Assembly (NCBI GenBank): GCA_037013685.1
Contig: CM072893.1
Coordinates: 20,541,736 to 20,605,735 of the forward strand
Direction: 5' to 3'
Origin: Acridotheres tristis
Lineage: Eukaryota > Chordata > Aves > Passeriformes > Sturnidae
DNA: 64,000 bases
Part shown: positions 1 through 11,498 of the stretch, one piece after another
How positions within the stretch are numbered: the first letter of the stretch is position 1
Layout: every line of letters starts with the position of its first letter
Program-made: the position numbers and the translations under genes
The notes under the pieces: model-generated
The model's database searches: none
Told to the model about the DNA's origin: nothing
Seen by the model: the letters and a program-made list of their open reading frames with translations, nothing else

Positions 1-406
1 TGTTGTAGTTTCGGAATACACTGCACTGTAATTGCTTCTTTTCTAGAGAATATATTTTAGAAAACTTAAATGCAATCCAGCAATCCATGTATAAGCTGGC
101 ATGAGCTCAAGTCAACTGAAAAATAAATTAAAAACACAATGAATGTAAACACCTGCCACCTTCATTTTAGGAAATGTTTTAATTTATTTGTTAGGGAAAA
201 GATCTCTTTAGGCTGACACTCCTTGCTAAGTTTGACACATAAATCAACATTAAGTACAACCTGCAGGATTTGGTATAGCTCATGCTACCAGAGAAATAGT
301 TCTTCCTATTCTGAAGAACATGAAAAATCACTGAAAACAAAAACAGAATAAAAATAAATAAACACACAAACACAACAAAAAAAGAAAAATACAGACTAAG
401 GAGACC

Positions 407-580
407 TTAAAAGGTGGACTTCAGAATTAAGTACTCATTATATTCAAGAAAATTCCGCCTTAATTCTTCTATTTCACTTTGAAAATAGAAATTCAGTGGA
501 TTATTAAATGGATGGTTGTGTATCAGCGTGTAATCTTCAGGATGCAGGTTACAAGATATTTGGCATCTAAGACGCTGCAT
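407..580 (-). CDS. Candidate terminal exon of an unassigned gene (57 codons plus stop)
   Basis: The minus-strand frame encodes MQRLRCQISCNLHPEDYT, then HNHPFNNPLNFYFQS and EIEELRRNFLEYNEYLIL, ending LKSTF and TAA at 407-409. The frame extends five codons above the methionine to a TGA at 596-598. The residue mix is protein-like, with a short amphipathic segment, and lacks the low-complexity look of chance frames nearby. An AATAAA on the same strand at 182-187 lies about 220 nt downstream. I do not recognise the protein. It does not match EXOC6, the neighbour expected beyond HHEX. A good splice acceptor was not identified. Confidence 0.3.
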   Translation of the reverse strand: MQRLRCQISCNLHPEDYTLIHNHPFNNPLNFYFQSEIEELRRNFLEYNEYLILKSTF

Positions 581-3500
581 GAACTTTAATGCCAGTCAAA
601 CATCTCAAAAGTTGTTTTCCAAGAGAAGCAAGGCAGCCTCTGCCAGTGCACAGTTCTGCAAAGGAGAGGGGACAGCACACAGGAGTGCTACCCTCATACA
701 ATTCACCCTTTTGGGGGTAGTTGTTTTTATTCAGTTTCCTCATTTTCTTATCTCAAAGCCACAAAGACCCTAAGCAGAACGATAGTTCAGAACAGTTCTG
801 CAAATATTTGGCCCCAGGCACTTTCCTGAGCTGGCTACTCCCTGTAGCTTCTCTGCAGGATCTCCTGGTGCACAGGGCTCTGCTCACAGGAAACCTTCCA
901 GCTCTCCTTTCCACCAGGATGGCTTTCCTGGCCCACTTACCAAGTAGGAAGTCAACCCACTGTTGATATCAGCTATCGCCAAGAATTACCTTTGAATTGG
1001 TGCTTAAAAGGGTTTAATTGTTCCTGTAAAAAAATCACAGCCAAATTTGCTATCATTCCAAAAACTACAATGGCAAACCAAGTTACACATGTTCTACCCT
1101 GTGCAAAAATGGGTTTGTGCTATTTTAACCTGAGAAAGGTTGCAGCACCATTTTGGACAGACTGGTTGATCACAATAACACTGGCACAACAAATTTTTCT
1201 GGCTTGACAGTATAAGTGAGTCTTCAAACAGCTCTACACAGCTTGTACTCTTTCTGCCCAATTCCACAGTCAATAAAGAATAGTGCAGGGCCAAAACATC
1301 CCCTTCCTCACACCCTAAAAAGGAAATACCAAAAAAAAATAGAAAACAAATTCAAACTCCAGACCCTGAGTTATTTTGCTGTCCAAAAGACCTAAATCAA
1401 TGTTGTTTTATTAAAAGCTGGGTTTTGTCCTTTTCATGCCCATTGTCTTGTGTTACAGTACAAAATATTTTCTGGCACCTACCTAATATTAAGGAAGATT
1501 CCCTGTAAATGTTCTCAAATTTGGGTTGATCTCATAATTTATATCACTGCCTTGTGCAGAATGTAATTGCCAATATACATAACATCAAAATGCAACACTA
1601 GCAGTTTTATTTACCTTGCACTTTGCACTTCAATTCAAGTACCTAAAACTTAAGTAACAACTAAACTGGTAGTTTAGGAGCTACTCGTGTATGGGAACTT
1701 CAAGCAATAATAGGTAATTCTAAGAAGATAGTTATATTTAGCTTGGAGGCATATGCTCTAAGATTAGGGAACTGGCACATTTCCTTGTCAGTGCTGTGTG
1801 CTTTTGCCCCCTTTCCCCATATTTTGACAGTAATTTTTGACTCCAAAGAGGTTTTAACTGGTACGTGGACTGGCGCAGAACCAGAATAGACATCAGTGGG
1901 AATACCCCCAAAACTGAGAAATCTTGGTGTTACTGAATTTCTTCTAAATTATTTCTCTACTACTCCTATGTCTCATTAACCCTTTGTGAAGAGGGAAAAA
2001 TACAACCCAGGTCTTCCTTCATCTCTCATTCTGGGCTATGTTCATAACCTCGTTACATCTTTGCACCGAGAGTAAAACATGTCTAGCTCCTTCCTGAGAG
2101 TTCATCAGGTTCATGTGACTCATGTGAAATTGCTTGCAGGAATGAAGAAATTCATCCCAGATTCCTTCTGCATGGAGACTAGCTGTCTTTCTCTCAACTG
2201 ATTTAAAAACCAAAGTACACAAGGACAGAACCCTTGCCACATAGGTTTTGAAAAAGGCTGCCTACATAACTGTATGCCCATTGACTGATCACTTACCTTT
2301 TCTGGGACAGGCATCCTGCAAAATGAAAATGTGTTAACCCGAAAGAATGTGTTCCTGTGATGTTTGGAAACACAAAAAATGCCACTGATTGCTAGCAGTG
2401 CTCACATCAGTACTGTGCACACTACAGCATATAGAATCCAGGAGGTGCTATGCAAAATCCTCTTTCAGCAGCTTCCAAAGTAACAAGGAGAGGCCCAGGA
2501 TGAGTTGTCCTTGCTGCTCTGGAGTCCTCAGAGCATCGTCACCTTGTGCAGCCATGCTGGTATCTTCAGCACCTTCAGCATGGGGCTTCTTCCTCCACAG
2601 GGATGCCAAATGCTGTCTTAGTTTACATTTATCCTTAAAACAACTTCTGTTACCTGACAGGCACTGAATAATTTCTTGCATTTATGTTTGAAACAGCTTT
2701 AATATTAAAAAATCCTTATTTTCTACTTCTATTTTCCACCCTGTTGATAAGGTTCGAATAGAAAAAAAATTTAAAATATTTAGAAGTTCAAGGTTCATTT
2801 AAGCAAACGTAAAAGCACCTTCTTTGCCCTTACATACCTGGTGCATGGTAGTCGCTCAAAATCTCTCACATGGAGAAAGCTTATTCGGATGCTAAAAATA
2901 TCACATGTTTACACTCCTTAATCACCATTAGCAAATGATTTTCCTAATGCTTTAGACAATATAGTAGCAAAGTGCAGCTGCTTCAGCCAGAATGGTATTT
3001 TAGTGATTTTTAAGAACTTAATGAGATCAGGTAATTGACTAGTGAAGCTAAAAATTTTACCTTCAATTAAACAATCAACAGCTCAGTACATCAACATAAT
3101 CATCTTTGCCCCTCCACCTCTCTGTTATTAAATCAATATGTGGGTAGCAGTTGTCTAAGAAACCACTTCCTCTGTGTTTCTAAACTAGTGTTCAGGACCC
3201 ATTTTAAAGCATTTATTCAATCTGTCTGGTGTAATTTGCAAATAATGGAAAGTATGTAGTAATGCAGATTCCGTAATCAACTAAGAAAAAATAAGGCCTT
3301 AATCCATTTGTTATTTAACGGCATTATTTATCCTACATCTGTTCAGGTGCTACCAACAAATAACTTAATACTTTACATACATTTTAAAGTATCATCGTGT
3401 GTGCCTCATTTGCCAGTGCTAGATTATTCCTCATATATATAGGAAATAAGATTGTGAAGGTTGTGTTAATGAATCCTGCCATTGATAGCTCAGGAGATAG

Positions 3501-6500
3501 TAATGAGGCAAAAGTATCATCTTTGAAAAAAAAAATGCAGAATAACAGAAAATAGTTTGGTCAGGAAACCCCTTCCAAGGGTTATATTTCAACAGAGCAG
3601 TCTCATTTTGGAGTGGTTGATGATGAATCAATATAAACTGCCCTGACCAACCACAACTGTGCATATGTAAGATATTTATTACTTCGAGCACAGGGAACTT
3701 CTGCTGTTCTGCAAAAGACTCTGAAGTTGGCCATTTGCATTGTACCACATACTACTCTCAGAGGAGTTCTGGTGTCATGTCATCCATAGGCCTCCATGGC
3801 ATAATCTCTTTTCTAGAAAAGTATTTGTTTCCATGTGCAGGTAGCATATATTTTGCTACATCAAAAATACCAGGTGAAGGTTAAAAAGGGAGAAAAAACT
3901 GTACTTTTTTGTGTGAGTTTTTTTAATTAAGACATAAATATATTTTAATATATGCTGATATTCACCATCTGCACTTTCTGTGAGTATAACCTGGCCACCC
4001 AGACACTCCCAAAAGCTGTGTGTGGGGTAGGGGTAGCTGGTGGAACAAAACAGCACCAAGCATGAACAATATTCATTATGAGAGTAACACAGGCAGAAAA
4101 TGGGTGTCTTTTATTCAGCTATTGCAGTGTCAGCATTCTCTTCCTGTACCACAGTATGGGAAGTGGTGAACAACACAAAGACTCTCTGCATACACTTCTG
4201 ACTGAGATTTTCAAAAGCAACTAGTGATCTGATGGGGTTCAGTCCTCCCCACAAAGAGTTACCATGAAGAGAAATGGTTTTTGGGAAGTGCTGTACATCT
4301 CCTGCCTGATACCAGAGGTGAGTTCAGGTGGCAGAGACTGCCAAGAGCTGCCATCTTTGCTGCTGCCACTATTGCTGCTATTCCACTGAATCCAATTAGG
4401 ATGCTTCACTTGGAGAATGAGGTTGCAGGGAATATTACACCACGGAGACAATATTGTACCAGGTGCATTACTGGTGACCAAGCCAATGTCTGTGTGAGCC
4501 TCCAGGGCCAAAGACACAGAAAAGGGTTTAGCTCTGCAGAGTAGACCTAATCCATCTCCTAGGGATTGTACTGACCACTGGTTTATCCCAAAATGTTACT
4601 TGGATGGAAAACTTCAGTCTGGTCCCTGACAGACTGTCAGATCAGTCTCTGCCCTTTACCCAAAACAATAATTTTCCATTATCTGACAAACTTCAGAAGA
4701 AATTTTTGGTTTGCTCCACTGCCTGCATCAGGATGCCATAGGGCTGCAGAGCTACTGTCCCTTCCCATGATTTTTGCCTCTGAGCCCCTGAAGCCTCTAC
4801 TACTACAGCTCAACTCCCTTGGTTGTTCTCACCCTGACTTATACAGCCCTGTGTTTGTTTTCAGCCAACAGAGCAACTCATTCGCAGTTCCTGCCCACAT
4901 CTAACTGGCACTGAAATGCTCAGAGATAAATTTAATCTGGTGTCTTACTACCATGGAGCCCAGAATCAACCAATGAAATGTCCTCAATGTGCCAAACTTT
5001 CTCTGAACTGCTGGCAGGGCTTCAACATCCACCAGCCAAAATGAACCAAATTAGTGCAGACACCTTTTCCTTAAAGGGTTATCTTCTCTAAACTCCTTAC
5101 AGCAGCTTGGGCTATTTCCAAGGTACGTTTGGGAAGAATTTTCAGGATAAGTCCCTGGAAAGTAACATCAGCCATCCTTTTGCAGAACTGGGTCCTTCTA
5201 TAGTTTAGGACTACAACAGGTCTCTCTGATTGACTTTGTGTGCTTTTAGGTTTTTGGCTGTGTAAGAGGGTTCCTTATTGCACAGAGAAGGAAGTGGAAG
5301 AACTGATGTATGTAAAGCAAAGTTACTTCTTCCCCTTTTAACCTGTGATTTTTACCCTGATAGTTGCAGTAAATCATTGAGATACAATTGCAGGGTAGTG
5401 GGCAGTCCTGACTCATTTTAAAATGGCTCTACCCTCATGTGGGTGTATTCCAGGACAAGAACTCTCAGTATGTCTAGACCAGGATAAAAGATGTGTTTTA
5501 AAAGATACTAGCTAACAAGATTTGACTACCATGATTTGAAACTTTGCATAGACAGGACAAGTCAAATGCTAAAAGGTGTTTAAAAGTGTTTGCTCAGTCA
5601 TTCTAAAAATACAACTTTTATACTTGTCTAGACAATGACAGAATTCTCCTTACAATGGTATGCCCACTGCAACAGGCAAGGAGTGTAATAGCATAGGAAA
5701 GGTTCAGTAAGAATTTTCTCCACACAGTTCTTCAAAGCAATGGCACAGACTGAAGTGCAGGGAAACCCTGAAGGGTCTGTCTAGACAACAAGGGAAAAGG
5801 GATACTTTTTTTCAGTAGATTTAGTTCAGTCAGGAACTCTGTTTTCAAAAGCAAGACCCACTAAGAGCCTACTGATATAATCTGCCAAGTTTTAGCAGGT
5901 CATATTCTGGGCTCCTCACTGACTGCAACTCAGCCTGCTAAAATCATGTAAAAAGTTTTGAAGTCTATGTGTCTGTCAGATGGGATTTTTAGTCCTTAAA
6001 TAAGCATGATTGAATTAGGTCACCTGGAAACGGCCCCTTCCCTAAGGCTGATGAGATGGCAGCTCATTTTTCATGCCCATTCAATCTTTTAACCCAAATC
6101 ATTTGCCTAAACTGTACCAACAAATGCAAAGTTCAGTTTGTCTTTAGCGTCAGTATTTCTAGCTGACTGGGAGCACAGATTCATTTCCTACAGGCCACCA
6201 CAGCAATTTGTTTTGACTTTGACTTTGTTTTCACCAAAATGTACTCAGACAAAACCCTTGATCAAATCTGCTCCTTTAAACAGCTACTTGAAAATGTCTA
6301 GCCCACGTGCTTGCACACATACCCACTCTAACAATTGTCTTGTAAAAAGTCAGCAGATAAATTCTTAGTCATTAATACATATCTTTACACTGGTTTGCTA
6401 CTACCAAGCTTACTGGAGAGCAGTAAGTGATATAAGAATATCTCTTTCCTAGAATTGTGCTAGTATCTTTGACATCTTGAACAATACTTTCAGGAAAGAA

Positions 6501-7650
6501 AAAAAAAAGAATGAAAAATGTCACTATGACAATTCTAAAACAAGCATAAGCACAGCCTCTCAGACTGTTTAATATCAGGTTCTGTTTTGCTATATAAAAA
6601 AAAGCAACTCCACAACAACAATAAACCAAAACAAACAGAAACAAAACAAAACAAAAAACAAAACAAAACAAAAAAAACCCAACCAAACATACCTATTACT
6701 TCTATTTATTATTAAGGTTTAATGACATAGGTGGGTATCAATCTGATAGGAAAAAAGATCTACCTCTCAATTAGTCCCATTAGAGATTATGTCTTTATAA
6801 CATGGGTGGGTATCTAACATTGACGGGAAAATTCACAAGTCACCAACTCAATTGAAAGGCTCCACCAAATAATAATTTGCTGGTATAATTCGAAGTGACC
6901 AAAGTAACACAGTCTGGATGTACTTGAGACTCCCAGGGTTTAGCAGTCATTTGTCAATAGCTCTCAGACAACGGAGCTGTGAAATGGAGCCACTTAAGTT
7001 AACATGATAAAGCTTTTACACGATTGTGTAAAGTTTTTTTGGCCTTGACACGCACCATCTGAAATATTTTAGAAATACACATTGATTTCCTGTTTTGGGT
7101 AAATAGGAATAAGCAAACCTCCCATGCTCAGGAGGCCTGGAGCCGGTCCATGATTCAAAATAATACAGAGACTCAATTGTCAGCAAAGGCTTTTTGGTAA
7201 GCTGCTGTCACCAAAGACCTGGACAAAGCCCTTACTAAGCCCAAACCACTGCTAAACGTTAATGGGAAGTTGATCTGAATCAGATCAGCATACTCTGACC
7301 TGCTGTTCATAGTTCTTTCAGGTTTACAGCTCTGTCCGTCTTGAAACTTTCTCATCCACTAAAATGATGTCTTCAAAAACTAACGTTTTGCATACATACA
7401 CAGTTAAGAGAAAATAATACCCATGCACAGATTTAATTGTCTGACTGATTTTTTTTTTTTGTCCTCTGAGGAGACATTTAATAGCAGATGTCTTCCAGGC
7501 CCAATACCATTTCTTGTCATCCAGTGAACTGAGTGGATGGATAAAACCCCTTTTATCCGATATGACCACAGGAAGGTCCTTTTCAGCGAAAGCAAACCAT
7601 CAGCAGCCCTGAGTTATTATTTCCTATTATTGTGCAATAGAAGAGGCTCT
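581..7650. other. AT-rich intergenic DNA, no confirmed gene
   Basis: Only short open frames occur here and none was recognised. An (AAAAC)n-type simple repeat lies at about 6,600-6,690. No CR1, LTR or tRNA was recognised. Exons of the expected neighbour EXOC6 were looked for by protein memory and not found. Confidence 0.6.
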
Positions 7651-7689
7651 GGACATTTCAGTGTGAAGGATTAAAGTGATCTGCTTTGC

Positions 7690-7975
7690 AAACATCGCGT
7701 ATCCGCCTTCCTCCTCTCCCCGCCTCCGCGGCAGCCCCGCCGGCGGGCGCGAACGCGCAGCCCCACGCGTGTGCCGGCCGGGGGACGGGCTCGGCTTGCC
7801 CCGCCCGTGGGCCAGCTGCCTCGCCCGTGGGCCAGCGGGGCGGCTCCGGCCGCTGCCACGGCTGTCCCTGGCCGGTCCCTGCGGCCGCGCCCCGCCCGGC
7901 CGGGACCGCGCATCCCGCGCTGCGCCCGCCGCGGGCCCGGGGACCGCGCTGCGCACGGAGTCAAAGTACACAGCG
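7690..7975. promoter_or_regulatory. Orphan CpG island A, 3' of HHEX
   Basis: A sharply bounded block of about 290 bp, very rich in G, C and CpG (for example GCCGGCCGGGGGACGGG), within AT-rich DNA. Open frames on both strands look like composition artefacts. It could be the first exon or promoter of an unmapped gene or lncRNA. No protein start was recognised. Confidence 0.6.
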
Positions 7976-8359
7976 GCTCGGTCGATAGCCTATTAGGCTA
8001 GAAACAGTTCTGCATATCAAAGGCCGACGAACCTAATGACTAAAAATATAAGTACCTGACCCGGAGGATTAATCACACACTGTCAAGCTGAAATTGGTGC
8101 AATTCTTCCAATCATTAACGTTTTGCTTACAAAAATGTGCTTTTCTGTTTGTTTTTCTGCTAAATGATAACCATTTTCAAGTTGAATCGGCTGATAAAAA
8201 AGTCGAAAACAAGACGGGAGTTGTGCTGGAAAGGTCATACGTGCCAGTTAGGCATGGAATAGCCAACGGGCAAACAAACAGGACAGAGCAGGGTGGCACG
8301 GAAGGGGCTCGAAGGTTTCCCCGAACGGTGTAAAGTACTTTGGCTGTTTTTCTCCTGCC

Positions 8360-9510
8360 AAAGAGAAGCAGAGACTGACCGTGGAGGGACACTCGTCCGC
8401 CTCACCGTGGTCATCCCCATGTCCTTCTCCCCCGCGTGGAAAAGAGCTGGAGGAATTAAGGACAGCTACTGGGGGTTGCTTCTGACCGGCAGCTCGGCAG
8501 GACCCGCCGGTGTGTTTTACCTCCCTAAACCCCCTCCCCGGGTCGGCGGGTGAGCAAGGACATACAGACTGCCCGGCCTGGGTTACAGTGCTGTTTGTCA
8601 CCTGCCGCGACACCCTGGAAATCCACATCCCTGGCCAGGCGGCTGCAGACGGCGCATCTGCGCTCCCCACCTGCAGGGAGCCGCCAAATCCCTCCCACGG
8701 CGGGGAAAGCGCCTGGGCTGGCGAGCCCTGGACCTCGATGTAATACATTGCCCGGGATGCGACCCCGCGTAGTGCCCCGGGCAGACACTCCGCTCCTCCC
8801 GTCGCATCGGGCCCGGCTGGCTCCCGGCTTGTCCCGGCAGGGGAGCTCCAGCATCAGTCCCGTGCACATGGGTTTGTCCGGGGTCCGCTCCCACGGGCCG
8901 CCGGCGGCTGCCCGCCCGTCACGGCAGCTCTGCTCCACGCGTGTTCCCAACCCCACGCGAAAGCACAGCCATAACACGAAGTCGTGTTGGAGAGTTTCGT
9001 GCACCTTGATATGGGTCGGGATAGATAAACAGATAAAGAAAAACAGACACGGACAGCATCTTCCAGAGCTCTCTCTGCTCTGCTTCCGGCCCTCACAATC
9101 CCACCGCAGCTCCTGGGGCTCACGGTGGGCTGTCCCCGTCCCCCTCGGGACTCACACTGGGACCCGCGACGGCAACCCGAAAATAAAGCCGAAGGATGGA
9201 GAAGAGATCTCCTCCTCAGCGCCGCCCCGCTAGGAGTTCTCCGTGCCCGTCCGTCAGCGATTCCCCGCGGGGCGCGCACCGCGCAGGGGCTCGATCCCGG
9301 CGCTAAGGCGGAAAGGACCCCCAGGGATGCCCTGGAGCGCCCCGAAGCCCCCTTTGTCACGGGCAGCGTTAAACCAGGGGCCGGTGCCCGCGGTCCCGGG
9401 GCCGCCGTGAGAGCGGAGCAGGTCGGGGAGCGGCCGGAGCCTGTGCACGGCGGGCACGGGGCACAGAACCTCCCCATCACTTCGTCTTCTCGGGCTCCGC
9501 TCATGAGCGC
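8360..9510. promoter_or_regulatory. Orphan CpG island B, 3' of HHEX
   Basis: A second, longer GC- and CpG-rich block, with dense CpG at 8,740-8,940 and 9,200-9,500, about 750 bp from the HHEX 3' end. Overlapping open frames on both strands have no recognisable domains. Promoter or enhancer function for HHEX or for a left-hand gene is inference. Confidence 0.6.
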
Positions 9511-10249
9511 CGTTTTCGAATGAACCAAAGTTCAGAAAACTATTCAGAAAACTCAGTGGATGTTTCTCAAAGAATTAACTCGTTTAGAAACAACATCTTG
9601 TCTGCTCTAAGGGCCATCCTGCCTCGCCAGCCACTTGTTGCTAACAATATTTCTTGGCGCTAGAAGCCTCTGTGACATTTGGCCAGATGTAAATCCCTGT
9701 TCCATGTACGCTCACTGTGACAGCTGGAGGGGCTGAATACCCACCCAGGATGCCCGCTCCTGGGAACAATTCTCGTACCCCGGGCTCCGTGCTCCTTCCC
9801 CAGGTCGACGCAATTTCGGAGAAAGGCCGATGAATAAGCACTGTTGACTCAGGTGGGTCAGCGTGTGCCCCGGCTGGGGTCGATGCCCGGCCCTGAGCAG
9901 GCCCTGCCGGCCCCGCTCCTCCTCCAACCCGCACCCCCTCTCCGGCTCCCCAAGGTCAGGACGACTCAGGGGTAAACACCCACGCTTCCAGCCTGGGCTT
10001 GCCAGCCAGGTTTCCCTCCTCCCGTCACAGTTCCCATGTGGGCACGGGCAAAACCGAAACACACGGTGAGAGGCTGAAATACAGCAAAAAAATATAGCAG
10101 AGAGCCCACATGAGACTCCTGCACCAAGGGCAGAAAGCTGTGGAGTGGCTCGTGACTGGCACAGTAGCGAGGGAAAAGCCGCTTACAACACACCTGGCAG
10201 AGGAGAGGTTTGGGTTTTCTCCTGCCAGTAACTAGATGGCCAGAGTGGT
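9511..10249. other. Short intergenic segment between CpG island B and the HHEX 3' end
   Basis: Moderately GC-rich, with no repeat and no recognised gene. Nothing further is supported. Confidence 0.5.
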
Positions 10250-10268
10250 GAGTGTTGCAGAGTTTAGG

Positions 10269-10274
10269 TTTATT
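10269..10274 (-). terminator. Candidate HHEX polyadenylation signal AATAAA
   Basis: A canonical AATAAA hexamer on the minus strand, about 990 nt after the HHEX stop. The downstream flank is not obviously GT-rich, so confidence is moderate. Confidence 0.45.
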
Positions 10275-10430
10275 TCACAGATATGTCCATCAAAAATTAA
10301 ATACCAGGTTTTGCCATTTTTTTTAACACTGAACAAATATGTACAAAATATGAACAATGTGAGGTATAAAACCACAAGACTTAAAGAAAACTAGTATGTA
10401 CAGAAGCAGATAGGCATTATCTTCCCACGG

Positions 10431-10482
10431 CTGGGTGCCTCACTTATGACCTGCAGCTGGGTGCCTCACTTATGACCTGCAG
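10431..10482. repeat. Perfect 26-bp tandem duplication in the HHEX 3' UTR
   Basis: Two identical adjacent 26-bp copies, 10431-10456 and 10457-10482. Each starts CTGGGTGCCT and ends CTGCAG, with no mismatch, so the duplication is probably recent or the repeat is still unstable. Confidence 0.95.
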
Positions 10483-11264
10483 CTGATGCCAGTTTCTGTC
10501 CTGCAGCAGGGCCCTATCACTCCCTGCATTTTCTCCTCAAATATGAAATCCATAAAAAACAGTGCTAGAGATTTTAAAGGAGAAATTGTTTTTTCCTGCA
10601 AATGGAACCATCCAAACTGTGAGGCAAAATTCTCAAAAATCTGAGAAGGCACATTTCATGTCATACAAGAAGAAAAAGGAATCTGTCTGACAACTCTACC
10701 TGACAAACAGAGGGATGTCTCAGTAGAGAGCACCATGGCACATAAAAGGCTGTGAGCATAAGGCACTTCTCGGGATGGTCAAATCCCTCCCTATTTCACA
10801 GAACATGTTTCTCTGCTTACAAAGGGCGTTTAAATTAATCTATTTAAAGTACGTTTGTTTACACACATAAAGGGCTTAGTCCTGCAATCCATACTCACTT
10901 CCACACTAGTTAGAGTTTTGCCTGATCACCGACAGCAGCTGATTCAGACCCCCTCCACCACCATGAGTAAGGACAGGGTGCAGGATTATATTCCAGTTAG
11001 AACACTGATTATTGTACAAACATATCTTACAAATAATTAAATACAAACCATGGTCCTTTAACCAAATTCGAGATGCCAAAACTGTACTGCTTGCAGGAAA
11101 TACATCTTTCTTTCTTTCTCTGCTTAGTATAAAATTAGTTTGTTTGGTGATGCTTTTTTCTTTCAGTGTAACGGTGGAAGTTTTCTCCTGTAGCACAATA
11201 TTCTTTCAAACCAGCCCCTGGTAAAGTGCAAGCCGAGTTAGGGTCCGCTCTCTGCATGGGACTG

Positions 11265-11498
11265 TTAGTGGGCAGCAGTGTAATAGCCTTTATCACCTTC
11301 AATGTCCACTTCTTGATCAGAGTCATCAGAGACATCTGACTCCAGGTCCTCCTGTGAGGCTGGTGAAGGTGTGTATTGTGAGCCATCCAGAGACACCTCC
11401 TTACCCTTCTGCTCGGGGCTCTGGCAGCTCTCCGGCCTTTGGTCACTGTGACTGTCAGCACCTTCTACTTCTTCTTTTTTGGTGGCCTGGGGGTTCTC
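11265..11498 (-). CDS. HHEX: HHEX coding exon 4 (residues 204-280 plus stop)
   Basis: Encodes the C-terminal acidic region, beginning ENPQATKKEEVEGAD and including SPASQEDLESDVSDDSDQEV. The acceptor is TTCATTGCAG. The stop is TAA at 11265-11267. The tail aligns well with human HHEX, ending GYYTAAH where human ends SYFNAG. Confidence 0.96.
   Translation of the reverse strand, partial: ENPQATKKEEVEGADSHSDQRPESCQSPEQKGKEVSLDGSQYTPSPASQEDLESDVSDDSDQEVDIEGDKGYYTAAH

Larger units (their letters stand above)
10250..11264 (-). other. HHEX: HHEX 3' untranslated region (inferred extent)
   Basis: Downstream of the HHEX stop on the minus strand the first canonical AATAAA is at 10269-10274, about 1 kb away. 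No AATAAA or ATTAAA was seen nearer. The extent is an inference; no transcript evidence is available. Confidence 0.5.

Noticed and set aside
1..9500. Exons of EXOC6, expected beyond HHEX by synteny
   Set aside because: Neither known EXOC6 N-terminus nor any internal segment I remember was found; it probably lies further left.
8248..9528. Overlapping 130-230-codon frames on both strands
   Set aside because: All lie in CpG island B and show alanine/proline/arginine/glycine-rich random composition without domains.
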